NCBI GenBank assembly: GCA_018701055.1
Contig: JABIUH010000399.1
Coordinates: 1 to 17,787, forward strand
Length of the DNA stretch: 17,787 nt
From: Woeseia sp.
GTDB taxonomy: Bacteria; Pseudomonadota; Gammaproteobacteria; Steroidobacterales; Woeseiaceae
Reading direction: 5' to 3'
The position numbers were made by a program, and so were the translations under genes. The notes beneath the pieces are model-generated. The model did no database searches and had not been told where the DNA came from. It was given only the letters and a program-made list of their open reading frames with translations. Below are positions 1 through 6,216 of the stretch, in pieces (the stretch's first letter is position 1; each line of letters begins with the position of its first letter).

Positions 1-141
1 AGTAAAGCCATCAGACAAAACGATTTTATCCGTACCAACCGCAAAGTCGCCGACCATCAGCGAGACGTTGTCATCTACTGAAATGACATGAATATAATCA
101 GCAACGCTATCTGCATCACCAACATCCGGAGAATTGTTCAT
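1..141 (-). pseudogene. Fragment of an RTX/hemolysin-like exported protein (partial)
   Basis: On the minus strand one frame is open from a TGA at about 157-159 to the window edge. It reads as an internal protein segment rich in Asp, Val and Gly. It contains VGDFAVGTDKIVLSDG, which resembles the 'DF..GTDKI.L' segment in C-terminal regions of hemolysin-type calcium-binding (RTX) proteins. The only ATG is at 141, but the piece does not look like a natural N-terminus, so it is probably a fragment cut at a rearrangement or contig junction and running off the window. The family call rests on one short motif. It could instead be part of another repeat-rich surface protein. Confidence 0.35.
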
Positions 142-571
142 CCGGATACAACCGGATCATCCCGAGCGTACTGATGAGGGTGCGAGGGCGGTAAACGCGT
201 TTGACGAACGGCGTTGGCGTGAACTTGAAGCGCTTTCCGCGGAGGATGCTACCGAGCGTCTGGTCGCGTTTAACAATGAGATAGCCGGCCAGCGAAACGT
301 ATTGATGGTCGCTTTCAATTCGCACTTTGACACCGCGTTCTTAGATCACTTGTTTCGATCGCAGGACCGAAGCTGGCGTGAGCTGTATCACTACTTTGTC
401 CTGGATCTCCCCTCGATGGCGTGGAGTCGCGGCAACAGAGGTCTCACGGGCACGTCGATTTCGACGGCGCTCGGTGTGGATGATGAGCCGCACGTTGCGA
501 ATCTACACACAGGGATAACGGGTGCACGCCTCAATGCGCGCATTTACCAAGCACTACTGGCTCGTGAATAA
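134..571 (+). pseudogene. DEDD-family 3'-5' exonuclease lacking its N-terminus
   Basis: The protein resembles DnaQ/RNase T-type 3'-5' exonucleases, which remove nucleotides with two metal ions held by four acidic residues. Visible parts are the 'RIQP...TDEGARAVN' segment, the Exo II motif NSHFDTAFL (N62, D66 counted from TTG 134) and a C-terminal HTGITGARLNA (H125). The Exo I motif (DxE) that should precede this is absent: the frame is closed by TAA at 95-97 and the upstream bases read as another protein on the other strand. The usual Exo III Asp five residues after the His is Gly130. With one or two of four metal ligands missing, the product is probably inactive. The TTG start is only the first possible start, with no clear ribosome site. 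Confidence 0.6.
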
Positions 572-600
572 TTCCCGATTCGAGTCAAGCGCCTTTTCAC

Positions 601-677
601 AAACTGGGTCAGAGCCCTTTTTGAGTTAACAGGTTGATATGTAGTCAATGATGAGGAAAAGGGCTCTGACCCAGTTT
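601..677. repeat. Perfect 21-bp inverted repeat, REP/MITE-like hairpin
   Basis: The arms are 601-621 and 657-677, beginning AAACTGGGTCAGAGCCC and returning as its exact complement, around a 35-base A/T-rich loop. The right arm overlaps the TAA stop of the minus-strand phosphoribosyltransferase (676-678). The GGGTCAGAGCCC core resembles palindromes I recall as common in proteobacterial intergenic regions and linked to REP-associated tyrosine transposases; that link is from memory, not shown here. It sits between the 3' ends of two convergent genes, so it could also work as a transcription terminator, but neither side has a long U-tract. Confidence 0.75.
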
Positions 678-1254
678 ATCTGTGATCCGCCAGGAGGGCC
701 GCGACCAGCGGTTTATGCTCGCGAATTTCATCGCTGGTTAAGCCTTTTAGTTCGTACGGTAATACCAACCAAATATCTGATTCGTGTACGAAATAGTCCG
801 GGGCGCGGCCCGTTCGATTGCGCGTAGGCTTGTTCCAAACAGCGGCCGTTTTGACATTGAGCGGCATGTTTCTTTTTAGGCGTTGACTAAGACGGTCCTG
901 TACCACCTGCAGCGTTTGGCCCGAACTATAGACGTCATCGACCAGCAACAAGCGATCTTCAGCGGTGAGTGTTTCGAGGAGATATTGCGTGCCATGCACA
1001 CGAATTTTCTCGCACGGGTTTTCCACCATTTCCTCGTAGTCCGGTTGCCCGGAATAGGAGGTGCGAACAGCAATATGGTCGGTCTCCACGCCAAGATACT
1101 GCAGGCATTCCTGTACATAAATACCGACAGAACTGCCGCCCCGCCACAGACCGACAACGAACGTCGGCCGAAACGCGCTGTTATAGATCGCGACCGCCAG
1201 ACGAAAAGAGTCGTCTATCAGGTCGTCTTCCCGAATAAATTGTCTTGTATCCAT
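676..1254 (-). CDS. Phosphoribosyltransferase-domain protein A
   Basis: A type I phosphoribosyltransferase of 192 residues, resembling hypoxanthine/xanthine-type enzymes. Such enzymes transfer the ribose-phosphate of PRPP to a nitrogenous base in purine or pyrimidine salvage, in the cytoplasm; the substrate here is unknown. The PRPP-binding loop is LLLVDDVYSSGQT with the acidic pair D106-D107. An N-terminal LWRGG segment (residues 36-40) is the probable flexible or PPi loop. The ATG at 1254 was chosen because MDTRQFIREDD then aligns end to end with the divergent paralogue. An ATG at 1263 and a GTG at 1329 are also open. It shares about half its residues by eye with the neighbour at 1330, but carries extra residues after RTSYSG (about 70-82). 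The stop lies in the flanking inverted repeat. Confidence 0.85.
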   Translation of the reverse strand: MDTRQFIREDDLIDDSFRLAVAIYNSAFRPTFVVGLWRGGSSVGIYVQECLQYLGVETDHIAVRTSYSGQPDYEEMVENPCEKIRVHGTQYLLETLTAEDRLLLVDDVYSSGQTLQVVQDRLSQRLKRNMPLNVKTAAVWNKPTRNRTGRAPDYFVHESDIWLVLPYELKGLTSDEIREHKPLVAALLADHR

Positions 1255-1329
1255 CCACCGCATCTTAGCACTGACCCGAAGTTTCTCCCGCCGCTTGCAA
1301 GCTGTGTCTTGGCATTGCAGAGTGGCCAC
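1255..1329. promoter_or_regulatory. Divergent spacer between two paralogous phosphoribosyltransferases
   Basis: The two genes are transcribed away from each other from these 75 bases, so both promoters must lie here or extend into the opposing coding sequences. I find no strong -35/-10 pair and no clear operator palindrome. The call rests on gene arrangement alone. Confidence 0.35.
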
Positions 1330-1893
1330 ATGGTCGACAAATTCTACATATCACCGCAGTCACTCCTCGATGATTCATTTCAACTTGGCGCTGAAATTGT
1401 GAAAAGCGGGTTCAGGCCGAGTTTCATTATTGCGTTGTGGCGCGGCGGCGCACCGATTGGTCTTGCTGTGCAGGAGTATCTCGTACAGAACGGCATTGAG
1501 ACGGATCACATTGCGGTACGAACGTCGTCGTATACGGGAATAGATAGTCAAGCCCGCGAAGTCGCGATATACGGGCTAAATTACCTCATCAAAAACGTCA
1601 CGTACGCAGATCGGTTGCTCATCGTCGATGATGTTTTTGATACCGGACACACAATCGAGGCGCTGATCGCCCATTTGGAGAAGAAAGCGCGTCGTAATAC
1701 GCCGGAAGACATTCGCGTGGCAGTGCCCTACTACAAGCCGTCACGCAATCTGACCGATCGAGTTCCCGACTATTTTTTGCACGAAACAGAACAATGGCTG
1801 AAATTTCCGCACTCGCTCGAGGGTTTAACCGAGGCGGAGGTCCGTGAACATCGTCCGAGTCTGTTTGAGATATTGAAGACCGCGTCTAACTAG
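1330..1893 (+). CDS. Phosphoribosyltransferase-domain protein B
   Basis: A paralogue of the gene across the 75-bp spacer, 187 residues, with a stronger PRPP loop LLIVDDVFDTGHT (D100-D101) and an N-terminal LWRGGAPIG. It probably performs base salvage with PRPP in the cytoplasm; the acceptor base cannot be read from the sequence. The frame stays open upstream to 883, but that part is antisense to gene A, so ATG 1330 (MVDKFYISPQ) is taken as the start because it matches the start of gene A. There is no convincing Shine-Dalgarno, and TTG 1315 is an in-frame alternative. Divergent transcription from a very short spacer suggests a shared regulatory region. The 3' end approaches, and may overlap, the convergent exported-protein gene. 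Confidence 0.85.
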   Translation: MVDKFYISPQSLLDDSFQLGAEIVKSGFRPSFIIALWRGGAPIGLAVQEYLVQNGIETDHIAVRTSSYTGIDSQAREVAIYGLNYLIKNVTYADRLLIVDDVFDTGHTIEALIAHLEKKARRNTPEDIRVAVPYYKPSRNLTDRVPDYFLHETEQWLKFPHSLEGLTEAEVREHRPSLFEILKTASN

Positions 1894-1968
1894 CGCTGGT
1901 TTTTCGAGCACTGGATCTTGCCAATCCAAAAATTAACAGCAGGCTTAAGAATAAGGCCGATATTGAGC
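1886..1968 (-). other. Out-of-frame C-terminal membrane/sorting tail of the exported protein
   Basis: Read in the frame shifted from the upstream coding sequence, this segment encodes SISALFLSLLLIFGLARSS, then a short Arg/Lys-containing end and TAG at 1886-1888. Its hydrophobic length, the basic end and its place directly after an exported domain are what a C-terminal anchor should look like. The shift lies at about 1965-1985. There is no homopolymer run at that point that would suggest programmed slippage. Confidence 0.45.
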
Positions 1969-2505
1969 CGCGACGCCCGTGGTGTTACCTGGATCGAACA
2001 TCAAGTCGTTGATGTATTCATCGCCAAAATTTACTTGTTGAAGCGGATTCTCGGTTATCACGTTGTCAGAATTCTGTATCTGACCCGTTCCACCAGCGCG
2101 AATTTCGAAAAGCACAGGATGGAAGCGACGATTGCCAATTTCTCGGGCGTTGTAGGTCAATATAACATCGTTTCCCACGAGCTCCGCGACCTGAATACCA
2201 TCTGATAGAACGGCGGTCGTCGAGATTTCGAAATTTAGCGAACTGCCTTGAGCATAAAATCCGGATGGTGTCCCGGGCACGAGTGCACCGCTAACTGCGT
2301 AGCTGACACTGACGATATCAGGATTGACATAAACCTCAGGCGCGAGTGGCGCATCGATAATAACCGTAACCGAAAAAGTATCAACGCCACTAAAAACATT
2401 CGTGAGCTGATAATCGGCATTCGTCGTCGTAAATCTCATTGTTTGCGCGCACACACTTGATGCAAATGAGACGCAAAAAAGGAGTGTTAAAGTAATATGT
2501 AGCAT
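1945..2505 (-). CDS. Exported beta-rich protein with an apparently frame-disrupted C-terminal tail
   Basis: An unrecognised secreted protein of 186 residues. It opens with a signal peptide (MLHITLTLLFCVSFASSVCA, probable cleavage before QT), followed by a Thr/Val/Asn-rich region that looks like beta-sandwich. The start at 2505 is preferred over ATG 2523 because AAGGA lies eight bases upstream of it. The frame ends in QYRPYS at 1945. In the next frame the same strand reads SISALFLSLLLIFGLARSS, a hydrophobic helix followed by basic residues, ending at a TAG at 1886-1888. That is the form of a C-terminal membrane/sorting tail (PEP-CTERM, IPTL-CTERM or GlyGly-CTERM-like), so the intact gene may have run to 1886 with a one-base indel near 1965-1985. 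No function can be assigned. Confidence 0.65.
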   Translation of the reverse strand: MLHITLTLLFCVSFASSVCAQTMRFTTTNADYQLTNVFSGVDTFSVTVIIDAPLAPEVYVNPDIVSVSYAVSGALVPGTPSGFYAQGSSLNFEISTTAVLSDGIQVAELVGNDVILTYNAREIGNRRFHPVLFEIRAGGTGQIQNSDNVITENPLQQVNFGDEYINDLMFDPGNTTGVAAQYRPYS

Positions 2506-2513
2506 AGATGAAA

Positions 2514-2518
2514 TCCTT
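2514..2518 (-). promoter_or_regulatory. Ribosome-binding site AAGGA choosing start 2505
   Basis: AAGGA on the minus strand lies eight bases before ATG 2505. The upstream in-frame ATG at 2523 has no such site, so 2505 is the likelier start of the exported protein. Confidence 0.5.
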
Positions 2519-2562
2519 ATCATCGCTATAACAAACGAGTCCAGTCGCCGTGTATTAATTAG

Positions 2563-2580
2563 ACGCTCAGAGTCGAGCGT
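2563..2580. repeat. Short inverted repeat in the divergent spacer
   Basis: ACGCTC (2563-2568) and GAGCGT (2575-2580) form a six-base dyad with a six-base centre. It lies between the divergent exported-protein and symporter genes. It could be an operator or a minor hairpin, and six paired bases may also arise by chance. No convincing promoter hexamers were found beside it. Confidence 0.25.
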
Positions 2581-2678
2581 AGTTCAAGCGACCAGTGCCT
2601 AATATTGCCGCCTGGATAGCTAACAATCGGATGCGAGATTCTGTAGTGTAGCGAACGATCATGTAACGGGATGCAGGT

Positions 2679-4166
2679 GTGTTTGGATTTTGGGATTGGC
2701 TGGTCGTTGGCGTCTATATCACCGGGACAACTCTGGTTGGTCATCATCTAAAAGGGCGACAAAAAACCACCCGTGATTTTTTTCTTGGTGGTCGGAATCT
2801 ACCCTGGTACGCGGTCTCCGCGTCGACCATCGCCACGACCATTAGCGCTGTCACCTTCATCGGCGTGCCGGCTTTGGTCTTTGCCGAAAACGGTAACTTT
2901 GTTTATTTGCAGCTTGCGCTCGGCGGTGTAATCGCCCGCATTCTGGTGGCCAGGTTTCTGGTGCCGCTCTACTACGAAAAAGAGTTTTACAGTCCATACG
3001 AGTACATGGCCGATCGCCTTGGGGCGACGGTCGGTCGCGCGACCGCTGGCTTGTTCTTTTTGGGTGGAATATTGGGGCAGGGGGTTCGCGTTTACGCGAC
3101 GGCCCTCGTACTCGAGCTAATTACCGGGTGGGGCATGATGACCAGCATTGTCGTAATTGCCTCGTTTGCGATTCTGTGGACGTGGATGGGCGGTATTGCC
3201 GCAGTGATATGGACCGACGTCGTGCAATTCTTTGTACTGATAATTGGTGGCGTGGCAGCGCTCATTTACGTTACTGATGCGCTTCCGGACGGTTGGACCT
3301 CACTAATCGAGGTCGGTCAGCAAGCCGGCAAGTTCAAAACCTTCGACTTTTCGACGGATCCGCGGGTTGCGTTCACTTTTTGGGCCGCGCTAATCGCGAT
3401 GCCATTTCAGAATGTTGCCGTGTATGGGACCGATCATTTATTCGTGCAGCGGCTGTTGTGTTGCAAGAATAAACGCGAAGCGCAGAAGGCGGTTCTGTGG
3501 AGTACGATCGGCGAACTCGTGCCAATGTTGATGTTGACAGTCGGCGTTGGTTTGTATGCGTTCTATCAATACAACCCGCTTTCGAGTGAACTAAACACGT
3601 TGGTGGTCGAGCGTGGCGACCGCATTTTTCCTGCGTTTATCATCAGCGAAATTCCGGTCGGGCTCAAAGGCCTTTTGATTGCTGGAATTCTGAGCGCGGC
3701 AATATCAAGTCTGGATTCAATACTCGCTGCTTTGTCACAGATTTCTTTGACGATGTTTTATAAGCCCTTTGTAGAGCCTGCGGCGGACGAAGCGCGCATG
3801 CTGAAAGTGTCACGCTGGTTAGTCATTGTTTGGGGCGTTGTACTTGGCGCCACAGCATGGCAATTTTCCGCAAGCGAGTTGGATATCGTGACCCTTGCGT
3901 TCTCGATGACGACTTATACCTGGGGTCCAATGTTGGGTTTGTTTTTGTTAAGCATTGCAGCTTACCGATATCATGTCGCCGGTATTGGTTATGGCGTAGC
4001 GCTGAGTATCGTTGTCGTCTTGTTTATCAATGAACCTGAAATCCTTAACTCAATTATAGGGACATCTTACGATAGTCCTCTGCTTGCCTGGCCGTGGTTG
4101 TTTCCGATTGGCACGGCCGTCTGTTTTTTCAGTGCATTGCGAGGCCGGCGTGCGACGGGAACCTAG
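2679..4166 (+). CDS. Sodium:solute symporter (SSS/SLC5 family)
   Basis: An inner-membrane transporter of 495 residues, the usual SSS length, that would use the sodium gradient to import a small solute. Hydrophobic segments run from WLVVGVYITGTTL to the final LFPIGTAVCFFSALR, probably 13 helices. The family segment RDFFLGGRNLPWYAVSAS follows the first helix. AAISSLDSILAALS (S343-S344, D346-S347) matches the helix region that supplies Na+-binding serines in this family. The start is GTG 2679; ATG 2671 is out of frame, and the ribosome site is weak. The substrate cannot be read from the sequence. The next gene starts one base after its stop, so the two are almost certainly co-transcribed, and a peptidoglycan-derived sugar or peptide is one possible substrate (inference). 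Confidence 0.85.
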   Translation: MFGFWDWLVVGVYITGTTLVGHHLKGRQKTTRDFFLGGRNLPWYAVSASTIATTISAVTFIGVPALVFAENGNFVYLQLALGGVIARILVARFLVPLYYEKEFYSPYEYMADRLGATVGRATAGLFFLGGILGQGVRVYATALVLELITGWGMMTSIVVIASFAILWTWMGGIAAVIWTDVVQFFVLIIGGVAALIYVTDALPDGWTSLIEVGQQAGKFKTFDFSTDPRVAFTFWAALIAMPFQNVAVYGTDHLFVQRLLCCKNKREAQKAVLWSTIGELVPMLMLTVGVGLYAFYQYNPLSSELNTLVVERGDRIFPAFIISEIPVGLKGLLIAGILSAAISSLDSILAALSQISLTMFYKPFVEPAADEARMLKVSRWLVIVWGVVLGATAWQFSASELDIVTLAFSMTTYTWGPMLGLFLLSIAAYRYHVAGIGYGVALSIVVVLFINEPEILNSIIGTSYDSPLLAWPWLFPIGTAVCFFSALRGRRATGT

Positions 4167-4167
4167 G

Positions 4168-5025
4168 TTGAAACGATTACTACTAATAGCCTTGTCGCTT
4201 ACGATTGTCGGTTGCTCTTCATTGCCGATGGTCGATGCTCCGTCGGTGAATCAAAATGGGCGAGTCAATTTTCTAATTCTGCATTTTACGTCGGAGACCT
4301 TCGCCGAATCGCTGCGACTATTGACGCAACGCACCGACAGGCCGGTAAGCTCACACTATCTGGTTCCCGAGGGCGGTGATGAAACCTATCCGTCTGACGC
4401 GATTAAGGTCTACAGATTGGTTGATGAGGGACGACGTGCATGGCATGCCGGCGTCAGTCATTGGGGCGACCACCACACCTTAAACGATCAATCGATCGGT
4501 ATTGAGATCGTTAATCAATCGCGATGTGTAAACCATGGCCCTGATGGAAGCGTTTCTAAACCGGAAGAACAAACGTGCAATTACCTGGCGTACGGCGAGG
4601 AGCAGATAGATCTCCTTATTAGTCTAGTCACCGGTATTTTGGAGCGCCATCCCGATATCGATCCCGTTGATGTCATCGGTCATGCAGACATCGCTCCCGC
4701 TCGACGCGTCGACCCTGGTCCGGAATTTCCGTGGCAAATACTCCATGAGCATGGCATCGGTGCCTGGTATAACAGCGACGCGGTGACTCGCTACCGGCAC
4801 CAATTTTCTGCTGGGCTGCCGGACATTGCCGATATCCAGGCTGCGCTCGGAACCTACGGCTACCGCATTGACGTAACCGGCGTATACGATGTGCAAACGC
4901 AGTTTGCTGTCCGCGCATTCCAAATGCACTTCCGGCCAAGCGGCTACACGGGTGCGATCGATGCCGAAACTGTCGCAATTCTGTACGCGTTGATCGATAA
5001 ATATCGGGCGCCGGACGCCGATTAG
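4168..5025 (+). CDS. amiD: Lipoprotein N-acetylmuramoyl-L-alanine amidase (AmiD-like)
   Basis: A zinc amidase of 285 residues that should cleave the bond between N-acetylmuramic acid and L-Ala in peptidoglycan fragments. A hydrophobic leader ends in the lipobox IVGC (C16), so it is probably anchored in the outer membrane facing the periplasm, as is E. coli AmiD (similar length). The Amidase_2 domain has zinc ligands H39 (LILHFT), H172 (GHADIAP) and D182 (RRVDPGP), ten residues apart as in AmpD/AmiD, and acidic E113 (SIGIEIVN). A C-terminal helical peptidoglycan-binding domain covers about residues 215-280. The start is TTG 4168, one base after the symporter stop, with GGGAA just upstream. The frame is open further upstream, but only TTG 4168 leaves a clean lipoprotein signal. 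This arrangement suggests translational coupling. Confidence 0.88.
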   Translation: MKRLLLIALSLTIVGCSSLPMVDAPSVNQNGRVNFLILHFTSETFAESLRLLTQRTDRPVSSHYLVPEGGDETYPSDAIKVYRLVDEGRRAWHAGVSHWGDHHTLNDQSIGIEIVNQSRCVNHGPDGSVSKPEEQTCNYLAYGEEQIDLLISLVTGILERHPDIDPVDVIGHADIAPARRVDPGPEFPWQILHEHGIGAWYNSDAVTRYRHQFSAGLPDIADIQAALGTYGYRIDVTGVYDVQTQFAVRAFQMHFRPSGYTGAIDAETVAILYALIDKYRAPDAD

Positions 5026-5036
5026 GCTGAGTGACG

Positions 5037-6203
5037 ATGAACAACAAAAAACCCATTGACGAAAAAACCGGTTTCGATTTATCTGATGAGTTTTCACGCT
5101 TCGATCAGCGCAACGAAATCTACTGTCGCTCTGAGTGGGATCCGGAAATTCAAAGCAAGAAAGCAACGGAATTTTTTGATGGCCATTACATGCCTAAAGC
5201 GCGAGCTCGCAAGGCGGATGGTTTTGGGCAGCGAGACTATGCGCTCCGCAACGCAACCTGGCACGTCACGAATGTTCTTCGAGATTTGCGCCGTGAATCG
5301 GACGACCGCAAGGAGGGTTTTTTCGATACGTTCACAGCCCATGAAGAGGGTTGGCCCGAACCATATGTCTTTGAATCTGAAGCAGACGCGACCCAGAATT
5401 TGCGTCGGGCGGCAAAGACGATGGGTGCAGGCATGTTGGGTGTGTGCGAATACGACGAGCGCTGGATGTACAGTGCACGTTTCAGCGAAAAGACTAAGGA
5501 AAGTAAACCGCTCGACATCCCCGAGGATCTGCCTCGAGTAATCGTTATCGGCGAGCCGATGGATCTTGGCTTAACAGCGACAGTCCCGTCTGCACTGTCC
5601 GGGTCAGCGACCGGCATGGGTTACACCCACGACACGGTCGTGCTGCTAACGCTCACACAGTACATTCGCAATTTGGGTTATAGAGCAGTCGCGTCTATGA
5701 ATGACTCAGCACTTGCCATTCCCTTGGCCGTGCAGGCGGGCTTTGGTGAAGTTGGCCGTCATAGCTTGCTCATTACTGAGGAATACGGGCCACGTCTTCG
5801 TCTCGGAAAGATATTCACCGACATGCCACTTGTGATCAGCGAACCGAAGCGTTTTGGTGTTAAAGAATTTTGCGACATTTGTCAGCGATGCAGCAGTGCC
5901 TGTCCGCCGAAGGCAATCACGAGAGGCGCGCCGTCGCGAGAAGCTTATAGCGTGTCAAATCTTAATGGCGTCAAGAAATGGACGACCTGGGCGGAAAAGT
6001 GTTTTCGTTTCTGGGCAGGCCAAAATTCGGATTGTTCTATTTGCATACGGGTTTGCCCGTATAACCGTGATTTCAGTAAGTGGGGCAACCGGCTTTGGAT
6101 GAAGCTTGCCGGCACGCCGTTGCGACGCATCATGCTGCAGCTCGATGTCTGGTTTTTCGAGCGTAACCGTCAGTCGTCTAAAGTCTGGTGGCTTAAACGC
6201 TAG
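5037..6203 (+). CDS. Reductive-dehalogenase-like Fe-S/corrinoid protein, no Tat signal
   Basis: A protein of 388 residues with the layout of reductive dehalogenases (RdhA): a corrinoid-binding nitroreductase-like core followed by two [4Fe-4S] sites. The first site is C279-x2-C282-x2-C285-x3-C289P. The second is C322, then C333-x2-C336-x3-C340P. The core has MNDSALAIPLA (N222) followed by GFGEVGRHSLL, typical of RdhA and unlike the related epoxyqueuosine reductase QueG. Y196 in GMGYTHD is a candidate catalytic Tyr. In known members a cobalamin cofactor removes halide from organohalides. There is no twin-arginine leader and no PceB-type membrane anchor nearby, so it is probably cytoplasmic. ATG 5037 is preferred over GTG 5031. 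It lies 11 bases after the amidase gene, so it is probably the last gene of the operon. The true substrate is unknown. Confidence 0.8.
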   Translation: MNNKKPIDEKTGFDLSDEFSRFDQRNEIYCRSEWDPEIQSKKATEFFDGHYMPKARARKADGFGQRDYALRNATWHVTNVLRDLRRESDDRKEGFFDTFTAHEEGWPEPYVFESEADATQNLRRAAKTMGAGMLGVCEYDERWMYSARFSEKTKESKPLDIPEDLPRVIVIGEPMDLGLTATVPSALSGSATGMGYTHDTVVLLTLTQYIRNLGYRAVASMNDSALAIPLAVQAGFGEVGRHSLLITEEYGPRLRLGKIFTDMPLVISEPKRFGVKEFCDICQRCSSACPPKAITRGAPSREAYSVSNLNGVKKWTTWAEKCFRFWAGQNSDCSICIRVCPYNRDFSKWGNRLWMKLAGTPLRRIMLQLDVWFFERNRQSSKVWWLKR

Positions 6204-6216
6204 GCTCTCTGGTCGA

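Noticed and set aside
883..1329. 149-codon in-frame upstream extension of phosphoribosyltransferase B
   Set aside because: It is entirely antisense to phosphoribosyltransferase A and in a low-complexity translation; the paralogue alignment places the start at 1330.
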